A stretch of DNA of 64,000 nucleotides. Origin: Chamaea fasciata. Lineage: Eukaryota; Chordata; Aves; Passeriformes; Sylviidae. Position 1 is the stretch's first letter; each line of letters begins with the position of its first letter. The stretch is from the NCBI GenBank assembly GCA_029207755.1, contig JARCOQ010000004.1, positions 41,906,305-41,970,304 on the forward strand. Direction: 5' to 3'. Shown here one piece after another: positions 14,793 to 27,304 of this stretch. The notes beneath the pieces are model-generated. The model was not told the DNA's origin. It worked only from the letters and a program-made list of their open reading frames with translations, and searched no databases. The position numbers and the translations under genes are program-made.

Positions 14793-17380
14793 TTATTGTA
14801 GGTCTGGCTTTGGATTTTGCCTTTCATTAAAAGTATCATGGTTAATAGCACAATTCTGGTGTAAAATTTTGGTGAATTAAAGTTTAAGTTTAAATATATA
14901 GGAAGTCAAACCAGAGCATAATCTAAAAGTCCTGAGTTAAGAAGGGCAAACTACGCAAACTACTACTTGCCTTTCCATCATAACTGCACTCTTCTTGCAG
15001 GTTAGTATTGGCCAAAGACTGCAAACCATTAAGAAGAAACGTTGTTTTTTGTCATGTCTTGAAAGATTTAAAAGCATGTTACAGAAATCTCTCCCATGAC
15101 TGATCTTTGCACAACACTGAGGAAGAACATGTTAACCCTGTTGAAGTAATGTAAATGAGCAGTCTTGGAAAATGAAATATTCTTTCATAGAAATCCCTCG
15201 GGAAATCACTAAGTAAGATTATATGTGTTAGAACTTGGATTTACAAAATGTTAAAGTCAAGAAGGACCTGTACAGTTTGTCGTCTGCAAAACACAGGCAA
15301 TGGAATTTCACCCAGTAATTTCTGCATAAAGATCATAATTATCTGAGCTAAGATATCTTTTTTAGAATGAAAGTCTTAGATTAAAGAGGTCAAATGATAG
15401 AGAGTACACCACATCCCAAAGTCAGCTGATGCAATACTTTTTTCCTTCCCTGCAAAACAAAACGAACCATGCCTTGTTTATAATTTGAATAGAACGCCTC
15501 CACCGAAGTTGTCATTCAGGAGAGCACCTGTACTAAGAAAACATCTGCTAACACAAGTGTGAATGAAAACATTTTAAGCATGAAAAATGTTGACTAGAGA
15601 ATTAAAAAAAAGAAAGCAAAGTTTTGTTTACTTTTCTTGTTCCCTCATTTTTATAAAGTCCCTCACTTTTCCCTCCTGGCTGCTTGCTTCATGAGGAAGG
15701 ATCAGGTTTTTGCTGAAGACCCGCAGCAGCTTTGAAACACCTTCTAAAATGACCCCTGCCAATACTTGGTCTTTGAAGTGACTGTCTGTCCCTGGGTTTC
15801 TAACTGAGAAAAGGGCATGCTGCTGTAAACTAAGTTTTGGATGCAGACTCTGCTGTGCTGAAAATGTGTTCATCTAACTTTACATACTTCCTGCCAAATG
15901 ATGGAGTGCCACTGGGCTGAGAAAACCACCAGTCAACAACTGTCAGCTGGGAGGAAGAGATCCACTTATACCCCAGAAGCATTTTGGGAAGTTTTCATAT
16001 TGGTGCACCTGAAGACATTCTGATGACTTCACAGACACATTAATTAGGAGAAATTGCTAAGTCTTCTCTTTTGTTACATGGCTTTTGCTTGCTGAACGCT
16101 GGGATCAGAATGAGTACTGCATTGCTTGAAAAAGTTCAAATTCCTTCACCATTCAAAATTTATATTCAGAACACCTCTATAAAAGTAGTTTATAAAACTA
16201 CATTTAGGATCCACATTGTAGTCAAAAGGCATACTGGGTGGAGGGACTTCTCAAAAGCTTGGTACTGGAGGACCACAGAGCTACTCATGTTTAGTCTTGC
16301 ATCATGATTTGCAGCTTTTGCCCAGGCTTAAAAGATGTCAGGTAAACTATATTGCATACCTGAAGAAACTGACCAGGTTCCTTTCTCTGGGGTCAAAAGA
16401 TAGAAAACAGAGACCAGAAACAAGGTATAGATTTCCACTGCAGTTAGTGTGACTCAGGACTCCTATCTTGCTTGTGCAGTCCCACTGAGTCCTGTGCACC
16501 TGTCTGTTGCACCTCACCTCTACTTGATGAAACCCTTACTGAAAAGTACTTCTCAAAAAAAAAAGCCTGCAAATAAAAATAAAGATTACTGGTAAATTCT
16601 TTCCTGTTCTTTTGAATGTTTGGTGGCTGTATAGCATCTGGAGAATATCCCTTATCTCTAGGTTTTAAAATACCATTGAGAAAAATTTGCCTTAATTTTT
16701 ATTTCACTTCCTGTGGCATCACCCCAATTGTACAAGTAATGTTCTTGTAAACAATAAAGTTTGTCCTCTTGAAGAATATAAGATCTAATTCAGCCTTTTG
16801 CTGTGACCAAAAAATGGTCATGTTGTTCTTCATATCCCATGAAATCATGTTTTTATAAACAGGTATTTAAAATTCATTAAGCCAAAAGGATGTTCCAAGC
16901 AGTGAGCAAACTGTGTAGGTTAAGTGTGAGAAAACAATATCTTGGAGAAACACGAACTCAACTCATTGGAACCCATAAAAAGCTAAGCACTGAGGTTAAA
17001 CCATAAAATGTGGTGGGCAGTTTGTCACTGCAGTAAACCACTAGGCTATTAGGTATGCAGGCAATATGTGTTTGTTTGCTCCTGTGGATACTAAAAGTAT
17101 TCTGAATTCCTCAGGACTTTAAATATTATGTTATAAAATATTAAACCAATACCTTTAGGACAAAACCAGAATCCAACACATGCCACCTAAATTACTAAGG
17201 TTGAAAAATAAAAAATCAGGGCTTGAGCTTCAGAAGAATATTTTTTTGGTGGAACATATTTCCACTTCAGCTGTAAAAAGCCTCCAGTTTAAACCCCTGC
17301 ACTTGTTTATACCTGAGAATAATGATGTACCTTATTCATTTGCTTTTGGAGAGGGTTATTTTTGTTTCTGCTGAAGCAAC

Positions 17381-17411
<31 letters not shown>

Positions 17412-20124
17412 TTATTTTTATTACAGCATTTTTGAAGTTAACAGTTACCCTGTCTTCTTAAACTAAGAAAATTATATGCCTCAATCCAGAAGGACAATTC
17501 GTTGTTGTTTATGTCTGCAGTGGACTTAACAGCAACACATAGAGGAGCAAGTATTTTTTTTTTTCCTAAGGAAATCAAACGAAGGCTGTCCTCCTTTTGT
17601 TAATGAACATGTAGATTTTTCAGAGTTCACCAAAAGTTAAGCTTCCTGAAAGTGACTAAAATAAACTAAATAGGTTTCTTAAAAAGAATATGTGCTGAGA
17701 AAGAAGCAACTCAAGAGTGCATTCATGTGCAGACTCTTGTGAAAGCAATTTCTTAGAACAGATCTTTTTCAATGGGTTTTCCACTTCTAAGTAATGCTTG
17801 TTGGGGTGGAGGGTTTTTTGTTGTTTTCTAATGCAAATTTCTGTGGCATTAATTCTGGGAATTTTTCCAGTCAAACACATTCTTCCATTTAGCCCAAGAA
17901 GAAATTCTCAGCAGCAATTCTGAACTGTTTTTTTATTTTAGCAAGATGGATGAGGAAACCTCTGGTTTGTTTTGAGAGACCCTTAGACCTATTGTGTGCA
18001 ACACAGTGATATTTAACACCAGAAATGCAGCTTCTTCAGGGCCAGTGATGGTGCAAATATTTATTTATCCCTTGATTAAAAAAAAAAAGAAAAAATGGCA
18101 TACCATTCAGTAACTTGGGCCTTTCTATTTCTTTCCACAATATTCTGTGTGCTCATTGCCCTCTCCTGGTTTCCTCTGGTAAGTTTTCAGTTTAATATAT
18201 CCAAAATGGATTTCCTAAGAACATTAAGAACTCCTTGAACATTTTTTGCCTTTGCCAGTCAAAGGTATCACCCGTGAAGACATTTTTTCAGGTAGCACAA
18301 ATGACTCATCTCATCAGCATGCACCTACCAGGCTAAGAGGCTTCACTGGAGCCACACCTGTGAGTTCTTTGCTCCCTGTGCTGCTGCAGCACCTGTCTGC
18401 AACACCTACTTCGGGCCACACAGGCAACTCTTGAATTTTTTTAAGAAAAGCTTTTGGTAACATCCTGCCATAAATACTTGAACAAAAGGAAGCTGTTGTG
18501 AGAAATTGCTCATTACAGGTAGGGATTCTTCAGAGGGCAGACGTGTCTGTTTCTTCATGAAACATGAAGCCCAGTTCAGCAGCATGCTCAGGTCAGTGCC
18601 CCGACTGGTTCCAAGTATCTCCAGGGATGAAGACTCCATTTGCTTTCTCTGCCTGTTCAAGTGTTTCATAACCCTTGCAGTAGAGAATTTTTCTAAATAT
18701 TAAGTTTCCTATGTTTTAAATTGATGAGATTGTTCCTTAGAATAGGACCTTTCATTTCATAGGGGAGAAAACTGATCTTTTCAGAGGAACAATACAAATT
18801 AAAAGTCATGACTGGTGCAGAGATGGGGAATAGGGAGATATTTTTAAGTACTAAAAATATGACCATTGCCAAGTTTACACTAAAATGTAATTTTTTTTAC
18901 ACGAGCATATAATTGCCTTGTGAACTTGCTACTTCTGAGTAATGTAGAGGGCACAATGTTATCATATTTCTACCTTTTTGTGTGTGTGTATGTTATGCAT
19001 GCATGTGTGCATGTATAAAATGTAAATACAAGCTGTACATTTCATTTAGAAAGTTATTCTCTAACTTGCTGTCCTGTTCCTATGAAATGAGAATGCTGAA
19101 GCAGTAAAAGAGACTTTGAAGGCTCACACCTGAGGGAAGACTCTCCTAGGCATGGAACTGTGACAGTGAGCAAACCAGGTTTCAAGTGAATCAAGGGCAG
19201 CTTTATAAGGGTCATATCAGCAGTAAGCCTAGGGGTTTAACTGAGACATAGTGGTGAAACATCCCAGATTCTCCTCCTTTGAATGGCAAGACCCTGTGTT
19301 TTATAATACAAAATCAAATCCCCAGTAATTTGCTCTGTTAGTAAACTTGCATGAACATCTACAATTATTTAGCAAAGTCTTGGATCTCACAAATTCTTAC
19401 ACTCTCACAAACTTGCAGACGCAGCGTTTTTATGAAAGCCAAAATATTGGGACATTCCTGAAATTTCACTTTTCCTTTAGCTGTTATGTATTTATCTATA
19501 TTTGAAGATAATTCCATTCAGATCCCAAATTTTCCAGGAGGTATGTTGGTGGTTCCAAGACCTCCCAGGAGTAAAGAAAAGTCTTTTAACTTCTGATGGG
19601 ATGAGACTTTAAACTGACTGTTTAGACTAAAGAATTTGTCTAAAATAACTTCATAGCGCTCCCAAAATAATCTGTCTGCCAGATTTAACAGACATTCTGG
19701 TAGGTTTTAGTGGAAACGTCCACATCCTGGAATTTGGCTTTTATATAACATGGTAACACTAACAGGGGTTAGAACTTTTGGTTGTCCTACTGCTAATGAT
19801 ATAGAGTAACTATTAGCATACTAGCCACAAGGTATCATATTCTATGTTGTTCTAGGTAGATCCATAGTCAGAATATAAAAGAGGTTATATCAGCTGCCAC
19901 ACACAGGGAGTGGTTATCTAAGGTACATCAGTGTCTTTGGGTTCAAGGTAAGACAGCCTTTTGGTTTAAATTGAAAATAAAGAGCTATTCCAGCAGTGGT
20001 TACATGTAGATTATTTGTTATGTGACTACATACTTCAGACAAATCCAAATCCAAATCCAAGACAAACTACATGACTCTTCATCTAATGCATGAAAATGGT
20101 TAGAAAGATAAGCATTACTTTTTC
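14793..20124. other. Intergenic, no gene seen
   Basis: AT-rich sequence with only short chance frames. A T26 run lies at 17381-17406. No preserved transposon, RNA gene or exon was recognised. Confidence 0.55.
17381..17406. repeat. T26 homopolymer
   Basis: An uninterrupted run of 26 T, followed by AT-rich aatttttatttttattac. It could be a simple repeat or the tail of an old retroinsert, but no recognisable body adjoins it. Its length is likely variable. Confidence 0.9.
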
Positions 20125-20960
20125 TTTCCTTAAGTAAATCTTCAGGAGTACACCCAGCACCAGACCCAGAGCCCTCGTAAACACCTCTGGCCATGGCAAA
20201 TCTAACACCTGCCTGGGCAACCTATACCAATGTCTGACCACCTAACAGAGAGAGGTTTCTTCTGATATCTAATCTGAATCTCCCTTGTCTCAGTTTAAAG
20301 CCATTTGTACTTATCCTCTCACTGCAGGCACCATATGAGAGACTGATCCCCATCTCACCACAACCTCTTTCCAGGAGGCACAGCAGGTCACTTACCATCT
20401 CGTCCCAGATTGTGCAGGCTTCACTGATCACCCCATTACCAATTTCCATCTCAGGGAGATGGGTATCTTGAGGACACCTGGATATTAAAGTCTGAGTCAA
20501 AGAAGGCATTAAGCACCTTTGCCTTTTCCGCATCCCATGTCACTACAGTACTTTCTGCTGTTAACAGATGATGGAGACTCTCCTTGAGCCTCCTTTGCAG
20601 GTAATGTATTTGTAAAAACTTTAACTGTAGCTGCCAAATCAAATTCTATTTGAGTTTTGGCCCTTCTAATCTTCTCCTTATATGACCTCAGGACATCCGT
20701 ATAGTTCTCCCAAGCTACCTGAACCCCCTCATAGACATGGTAGATTCTCTTTTTCCCCTAAGTGCTAGCCTAACTTCTCTGTTTAACCAGGCCAGTCTTT
20801 TTCCCCCAACAACTTGTCTTTCTACAAATTTGGACAGCCTGCTCCTGAGTATTTAACAGTTCTTTTGAAAGCACACCCAGCCTTCCTGAACTCCTTCATC
20901 CTTCAGAACTCATTTTTGCTACTCTCCTTATAGCTCCAGGGCCACATGTGTAAGACCAAC
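20125..20960 (-). mobile_element. CR1 LINE, older pol fragment, antisense
   Basis: The minus strand near 20495-20540 encodes AEKAKVLNAFF, which closely resembles the conserved linker of the CR1 ORF2 protein between endonuclease and reverse transcriptase (usual form EKAEVLNAFFASVF). The block at 20210-20310 resembles the CR1 part about gtttcttctgatatctaatc. Stops and frame shifts break the coding region. It is more diverged than the other CR1 copies in the window. The edges are approximate. Confidence 0.7.
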
Positions 20961-21591
20961 TAACTTGATTTGTCAAATAGTAGCACCAAATTAATATTCA
21001 GGCAGAGATTTTCAACGTACTTTTAAATATATTTTAACAGAATTGTATACTCTAGGCTCATTTCTAAGTGTTTTGATTTTTTAACCAAGATCAGAAAGCT
21101 CACTAGAGACTGAAGAGTGCAAATACTTTTCTGTTAAAAAGTGTTTTAAATATATTTAAGAAACCGTAAATGCAAAGCAATTTTAAACAGATATCTGAAG
21201 ATTAGCTAAAATAGTACAAAAGAATAGTTGAGAAGCGATATCTTAAATGTAGTCCAGATGAGGGCAGACAATATATGGTCAGCTCTCTCCTATTCTGTGG
21301 AAGTATACTGCTGTAAAGTCCTGCACTATATGGTGATAACAGCCCAGTGGGTGACAGCCTTCTTTTGGGTCACTGCTAACTAACCCTGTTGTCCAGCACA
21401 AAGGTAGGAAGTGCTGTATTGTTCAAGGTACAGCATGTTATGTGAGTTGAGGGGAGAATTAGGGTTCAAATAACTTGCAACCATTATATGTTAAGAAGTG
21501 TTCAAGAATGAAAGGATGTTAGCCTTGGCATAAAAGCCAAGTGATAATGTGAATGAGTAAATACACCCACAAAAATTCCCCCTTATACTTG

Positions 21592-22342
21592 TGTTGGGGG
21601 TTAGGTTTGTTCCTTCTTTCTCTAAAGAATTTTTTCCCCATAAGTTACCAAGGAGACCAAGTGTTGGATACTTGAGAGTACTTAACCGAAACAAAGAGGT
21701 GGACAAAGTTGGAAGGGGGAGATAATGCAGGTAAAAGACAGAGCTTGAGGCAGCTGTGGGCTCTTCTTTTTCCGGCTCAAGCTCTTCTTTTTCCAGCGTT
21801 CGGGGAGAGAGAGAACGGCTGTTACTGGCTGGAAGAGTTTCACTGTGGCCAAAGGGATCCAGTCCTGGGAAATCTACTATCACCGGTTCGACCTGAATCC
21901 TGAGTTTTCTCTGCCACCCGCAGGAGCTGGGCCAGGCCCTGCCTCGCCTTCGGCTTCTTCGGCACTGCTCCTCTTGCTACAGTGTGACCCTGCACCCCCT
22001 GGGTTGCCGGGACATCCTGCCCCTGCCTTCCGACACACCCTGCCATCCCAGCTACCAGCCTGGGACTTTTCCACTGCTTCAGCTTGGTGCTCTGAGGATC
22101 CTGCAGGGACACCGAAACCAAACTGCCCTGGGTTTTGTGAAACAAAGCCCTCAAGGTTCTTGGTACTGTTGTCGTTTGTCATTAATGCTGTAGTTGTTTG
22201 GTGGGGGGGGAGTTTTTTTTGTGTTTGTTTGCTTTGTAATACATACTAGTAAAGAACTGCTATTCCTATTTCCCAAATCTTTGCCAAAGAGCCTCTGATT
22301 GTAATTTTACCTGGCAGATACCTGTCTTCCCAAACCAAGACA
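21592..22342 (+). mobile_element. Solo LTR, 751 bp, with 5-bp TSD
   Basis: The element starts TGTTGGGGGTTAG and ends ACCAAGACA, with the canonical TG...CA termini. It is flanked by an exact 5-bp direct repeat ACTTG at 21587-21591 and 22343-22347. Inside is a GC-rich body followed by an AGTAAA-type polyadenylation stretch near 22248-22255 and a short 3' part, which fits plus orientation. No gag, pol or env sequence and no partner LTR adjoins it, so it is a solo LTR left by recombination. The 5-bp duplication fits ERVL- or gamma-type avian retroelements; the family name is not assigned. Confidence 0.85.
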
Positions 22343-22347
22343 ACTTG

Positions 22348-23500
22348 TATCATAGTCATTGATGCAAAAACTATTTAAAACTTATTTTCCCATCAAAATA
22401 GCATGCACATAATAATAAATGATTTATCATGTATAAGCACACAAATAGAATTTTGCAAGGCTGATGTGATGGTAGTATTTATATTTCACTTAGTCTTCAC
22501 CTAAATTATTCAATTCAAATTAATAAGATATCAGAATAGTGTATTTAACTCTCAATTACCTCTTGAAATGTCCCCAGTCCAAATTAAATTCAAGAATTTT
22601 TATACAGTTGAAACCCGACAAAACTCTGTATAAAGCTTTAATTATACCTGTAAATGGTACTAAGATTTTTCTGGAGCTGCAGTCAATCTGATGGTCTGGA
22701 ATTTCTCATCAAGATGATTCTATGCTCCTGGCTCAATGATTCTGTGCTCCTGGTCAAAATACAAATTTGCTCTGAACAGTTCATCTTTTGGGGGGCATAA
22801 TGTATGGCATACTTTTATGTTTTTGCATCACTTCTTTTTCCTGTGGATACTCTTCACAATAACACACTCCAAGTGTGCATCTCTGTTGAGCCACCCTATT
22901 GGCCACTATCAACTTTGTCCCAGCGAAATAGGCATGATTCTTCCATTCTTCTGTCCTACTGTGATTCCCACCATGTGACAATGAAGGGTGCCACAGCTAA
23001 TGGCTCTGCCATCCCAGACTTTTAGCCAGTATGAACCACTTCCAAAATACAAACAAAAATAGTGTTTACTTTAGTTGACTGCCTAGTTTAACAGGAAGAG
23101 AATATTATTCCCCAATATCATTGCAATTTAGAGTCAAAGTAAAGCTGAACTATTATTTGTGAAGCAAAACACCCCTGTGTCAGCTAGATGTAAAGGATGA
23201 GTCGCTAGATCTACAAGGATGAGATGGGGAAATTCTCCAGCAAGAAATATGAAGCAAGAAATGTTAGAGCACACAGTCTTGCACATAGCTGTCATTCTTA
23301 ACCTTAATTTTAGGACAGGACATGGTGCTGTATGTGTATGGCTAAGCTTCTTTCCTTGCATAAGGGGAAAACAGGTAAACCAGACAAAACCAAGAAAACC
23401 AGAAAAAATGAGATGGTCAGTTTTAATTTAAGTAGGTGTCACTTTTACATCTAAAGCAAGAGAATAAATCACAGAGTTTCCCCAGCCTACTCCTAGAAGA
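22348..23500. other. Intergenic, no gene seen
   Basis: AT-rich spacer between the solo LTR and the nested CR1 pair, with no recognised feature. Confidence 0.5.
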
Positions 23501-25010
23501 GGACTGATAGGTTCTGGCCTAGACAAGAGGTCCATGTGGTGGGTGAGGGACTGCCTGAATGTGCCAAGGAGGTGGTGACAAATAGTTCCATTTAAAACTG
23601 TAAGCCTAGCACAAGTGGGGTCTCCCAAGGATCAATACTGGGCTTAATGCTCTGTTTAATAGCTCTGTAAGTCACAGAGAAAATGGCACCAAATGTAACA
23701 TGAAAAAGTTTGCTGATGATTCTAAACTGAGTGGGGATGCGGACACTTCGGAAGAAAGAGCCACCCCTTGAGAACAGACTCATGGAAAATGCTGAGTTGG
23801 AAGGGATGTATCAGGATCATTGAAATCTAACTCCTGGACCTGCATAGGATGCCCCAAGAGTCACATGATGTTCCTGAGAGGATTGTCCACATGTTTCTTG
23901 ATCTCTCAGTCTGGAGACCACTTCCCTCAGAAGCTTGTTCCAGTAACCAGCCACCCTTTGGGTGAAGAACCTATATGTCCCCTGATACAACTTCAGGCCA
24001 TTCCGTCATGTTCTGCCACAGAGAAGAGATCAGTATCTGTTCCTCCTATTCCCCTCCCAAGGAAGGTGTAACTGCCATGAGGTCTCCCCTCAGTCTCCTC
24101 CAGGCTGAACAGACCAAGTGACCTCAGCCACTCCTCACACGGCATCCCTCAAGGCCTCTGACCATCCTCATGGCCCTCCTCTGGATACTCTCTAACAGCT
24201 CAATGTCTTTTTTGTATCGTGGCACCCAAAACTGCACCCAGCACTCCAGATCTGTACAGGCTGGAAGAATGGAGTAACAAGAATCTTATGGAGTTCAACA
24301 GAGACAAGTGTAAGGTTTGATACCTGGAAAAATGTAATCCATCAGTGCAGCAGGGGCTGGGATCTACCCAACTAAGGAGCTGTTCTGTGGAAAGGGACCT
24401 AGATGTCCTTGGACAACAAGCTCAGTGAACTGTTTCTCTGGCTGTGGCTGAGAAAAACAGTGGGATGCCAGGCTGCATCAACCGGTACACCACCAGCAGA
24501 GGTAGAGGAGTCATTGTCTCACTCTACTCAGCACTTGTCAGGCTACACATACAACACTGTGCTCAGTTTTGGCCCCTGCCACACAAAAGAAAAGACATGG
24601 ATAGGCTGAAGAGATTCCAGAGAAGGGACACGGAGAACTCAGAAGCCTGCCAGATGGGAAAAGACTTAGGGAAGATCTAATCCGTGTATTTCAGTATTTA
24701 AAGGGTGGCTACAAAGAAAATTGAGACTCCCTTTCCACAAGGAGTCACATGGAAAACATGAGGGGATTGGTACAAGTTACTCCTGGGGATATTCTGTTTA
24801 GACAGTAGAGGAAAGTTTTTCACAATGAGAACAATAAGCCATTGGATTAATCTCCTCAGGAAAGTAATGAATTCCCCAGCACAACTGGGGAATCTGGCTG
24901 AACATGGTCCTGGGTCATCTTGTCTACACTGTGCTTTTGCCAGGAAAGTTGGGCTCAAGATGATCCTTGAGCTCCCTTCCAATCCTATATGATCCTTCTA
25001 TACAACAGAC
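23500..25010 (+). mobile_element. CR1 LINE, sense, split by another CR1
   Basis: The sense-strand CR1 runs through the pol end (ggtctcccaaggatcaatac, then gcaccaaatgtaacatgaaaa and tttgctgatgattctaaact) to about 23777. It resumes at about 24251 with tgtacaggctggaagaatgg and continues through ttggcccctgccacacaaaa. It ends near 25008 with gagctcccttccaatcctat. The two halves join in the expected order once the 23778-24250 insert is removed. It has many stops and is inactive. Confidence 0.85.
23778..24250 (-). mobile_element. CR1 LINE 3' fragment inserted antisense into another CR1
   Basis: The plus strand shows gctgagttggaagggatg, atctaactcctggacctg, then ctcccctcagtctcctccag and tctaacagctcaatgtcttt, ending with cacccagcactccag. 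This is an antisense 5'-truncated CR1 of the same type as the copy at 14295. It lies inside the sense CR1 described for 23500-25010 and so is younger than it. Confidence 0.85.
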
Positions 25011-25069
25011 AGTAATTCAGTTGCTATGTAAAACTACTACTTAGCAATTAATTTATTCCTATGTATATT

Positions 25070-25591
25070 TGTAGTGGTTTGAAAGCAAAACAAATGAGAG
25101 GCTCCAAGTCAGAGATACAATTTAATAGGAAAAAAAAAGGAAAGAAAGTAAAATAAAATAAATGCAATAATACAAAAGACCACTGACAGAGTCAGAATAC
25201 AACCTGAGCAGGGTGATGGAAGCAGTCCAGATGAGGTGGTCTTCCTGAAGCAGTGATCCTGTAGAAAGGTCTGGTAGCTCGGGTCCTCTGGGAATCCAGT
25301 GGGTAAGCGCCCCTCTGGTGTTCAGAGTCTCAGCTTATATCCAGGCTGGAATGCTTGGTTCCTCCCTCTGGGCAGAGCATCTCACAATGGAATGGTGAGT
25401 CATGTGATAAGGCCTGATGGGCCCATTAACAGGAGGTAGTCCAGGAGGGGGTTATCTGTGAGCTGTGTAGCAAAGGTGCTGATGGGCCCATTAACAGAAG
25501 ATAAGCCAGAGTGGAGGAGGCAGGGAGCACTGCCTCACCTGGTTTCAACAGTTCATGAAGATGGTGATAGAATATACTTCAATCCAGGACA
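25070..25591 (-). mobile_element. Solo LTR, 522 bp, with 5-bp TSD (family shared with the copy at 30922)
   Basis: The plus strand begins TGTAGTGGTTTGAAAGC and ends AATCCAGGACA. The flanks carry an exact 5-bp duplication ATATT (25065-25069 and 25592-25596). Minus orientation is supported by a TATA-like ggatataa at 25335-25342 followed, in that direction, by an ATTAAA signal (plus-strand tttaat 25121-25126) and a short U5. An internal segment around gatgggcccattaacag is present twice, about 60 bases apart. No internal retroviral genes adjoin it. Confidence 0.88.
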
Positions 25592-25596
25592 ATATT

Positions 25597-27304
25597 ATTC
25601 CTATATTGTGGTTTCAGCAAGAGTTGAAAGCACAAAAAACTTGACCTAAGGTGAATCATCACTGTATTTTAATAAAGAAAATATTTTGATTGCAAACATT
25701 CTGGCAAAACAGACAAATAGCAACATTATTGCTATGAAATTTAAAAAGTTGACAGCCATATAAATTGTCTTGTTCTACTCCAGAAGAATTCATAGCAGCA
25801 TCTTCCCAATGCTTAGTTAGTATGTCCCTGTCCTGACCTGCAGGTGCTCTATAAAACTGAACTAAAATAATTTGCACTTGATCCATTGCAACTCTCCTTG
25901 TGTGCCAGTAAGTACTAAAAATGGGAGAGGCATTATTTAATATATACATTGAGTGACCCCGTAAAAATTATGGGTCAGCAGGAAATTGTCAGACAAGTTT
26001 CTTTAGGACACCCCCATTCTTGAAACATACATGGCTACACATACCCTCTTTTTCTCTTCCAAAAATGTATTTTTCTCATTTCCTCCTGTTGGTATTTTCT
26101 GCTCTTTTCCTGTTTTGAGAAATATTGAGTTCTAAAAAGGCAAGAAAAAGGAGACTAGGAAAAATAGATATCTTCCAGAATCAAATACATGAGAACTAGA
26201 AACCTCTTCCTCTGAAAACATTAAAGTCTTCAGAAAGGCAGTTAAATGTGAAAGCATTGTTTACTTCACCATACTTCAGGATCCAGTGCAGTCACAATGT
26301 GTTCACATTGAATATGTAATTTTTAGCTTTCAGAAGTTCCCCAATTGCAGATTTTTCAGTTTTCTTGCCCATATGATACACTGCATTTTACTGCTCATAA
26401 TTTGTGCAAAGCTCAGGCTGTTTAGTATAACAGGACTGATTCATGAAGGATTACTGATACTAAGACTTCAGAACTTGTTCTAAAATCTGTGGTTTATGTA
26501 GTCACTTTGAGAATTCCTTTCTTTAAAGTATGTGTCATAGGTGTAATATTAAACAGATGCCGATTTTTCTGTAATGTGTTGTAGCAGCTTGGATAAAATA
26601 CACTTTAACCACCACTGTCCTCAACAGATTGCTTTTTTCAGCCAAGATCTGACACCACAAATCACTTTCCATGCTTAAAATGCTGTTATTACTCCATTAA
26701 TCCTTTTTATTTCAACTCTATGTTCCTCCCAGCTTTGGCACTCCAGCAGAAACATGGAGGGATCTTTTATGATGCAGATTTACTCGTTAAGTTACAGGCA
26801 GGTGAACATTCTTTGAGCCTAGTTCAGTCTGCACCTATGCGTGGTTTTGGTTGGGTTTTGTTGGTTTGTTTTGGTTTTTTTTGTTTTGGTTTGGTTTTTT
26901 TTAGATAGATAACTGCATCTGTGGCTGTTTGAAATGCCTCATAATGTCTGTAGTGTACATGTTTTTAAGTTCCCCTTCTTCATGTCCAAGTTCTTTCTCT
27001 TCATGCTCTTACTCCCTATTTTCCTTTTATCATCCCTCTCTTCTTTTACACAAGCACACAGACACATAACTGGCTGGCAATATTTGTTTAGATGGTTTAA
27101 TTGCTCTAGGTACAGTATTTCCTTTCTGTTTAATCTTCCCACCTGGTTCAACCTATGAGTTTTCATAACGTTTTCTGGAAGCTGAGAGAGGGATGCAGAG
27201 AAATGAGATTTGCTTGGGAAAAAAGAGCGCAAAGAGTATCTTTGCAATCTTCAACACTAATACCACATTCCAGTCACAAATTTTTGTCACTTTGCTTTGC
27301 ATAA
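25597..27304. other. Intergenic, no gene seen
   Basis: AT-rich sequence between LTR insertions. There is no retroviral coding remnant here, which matters because the region lies between two LTRs of the same family. Confidence 0.55.
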
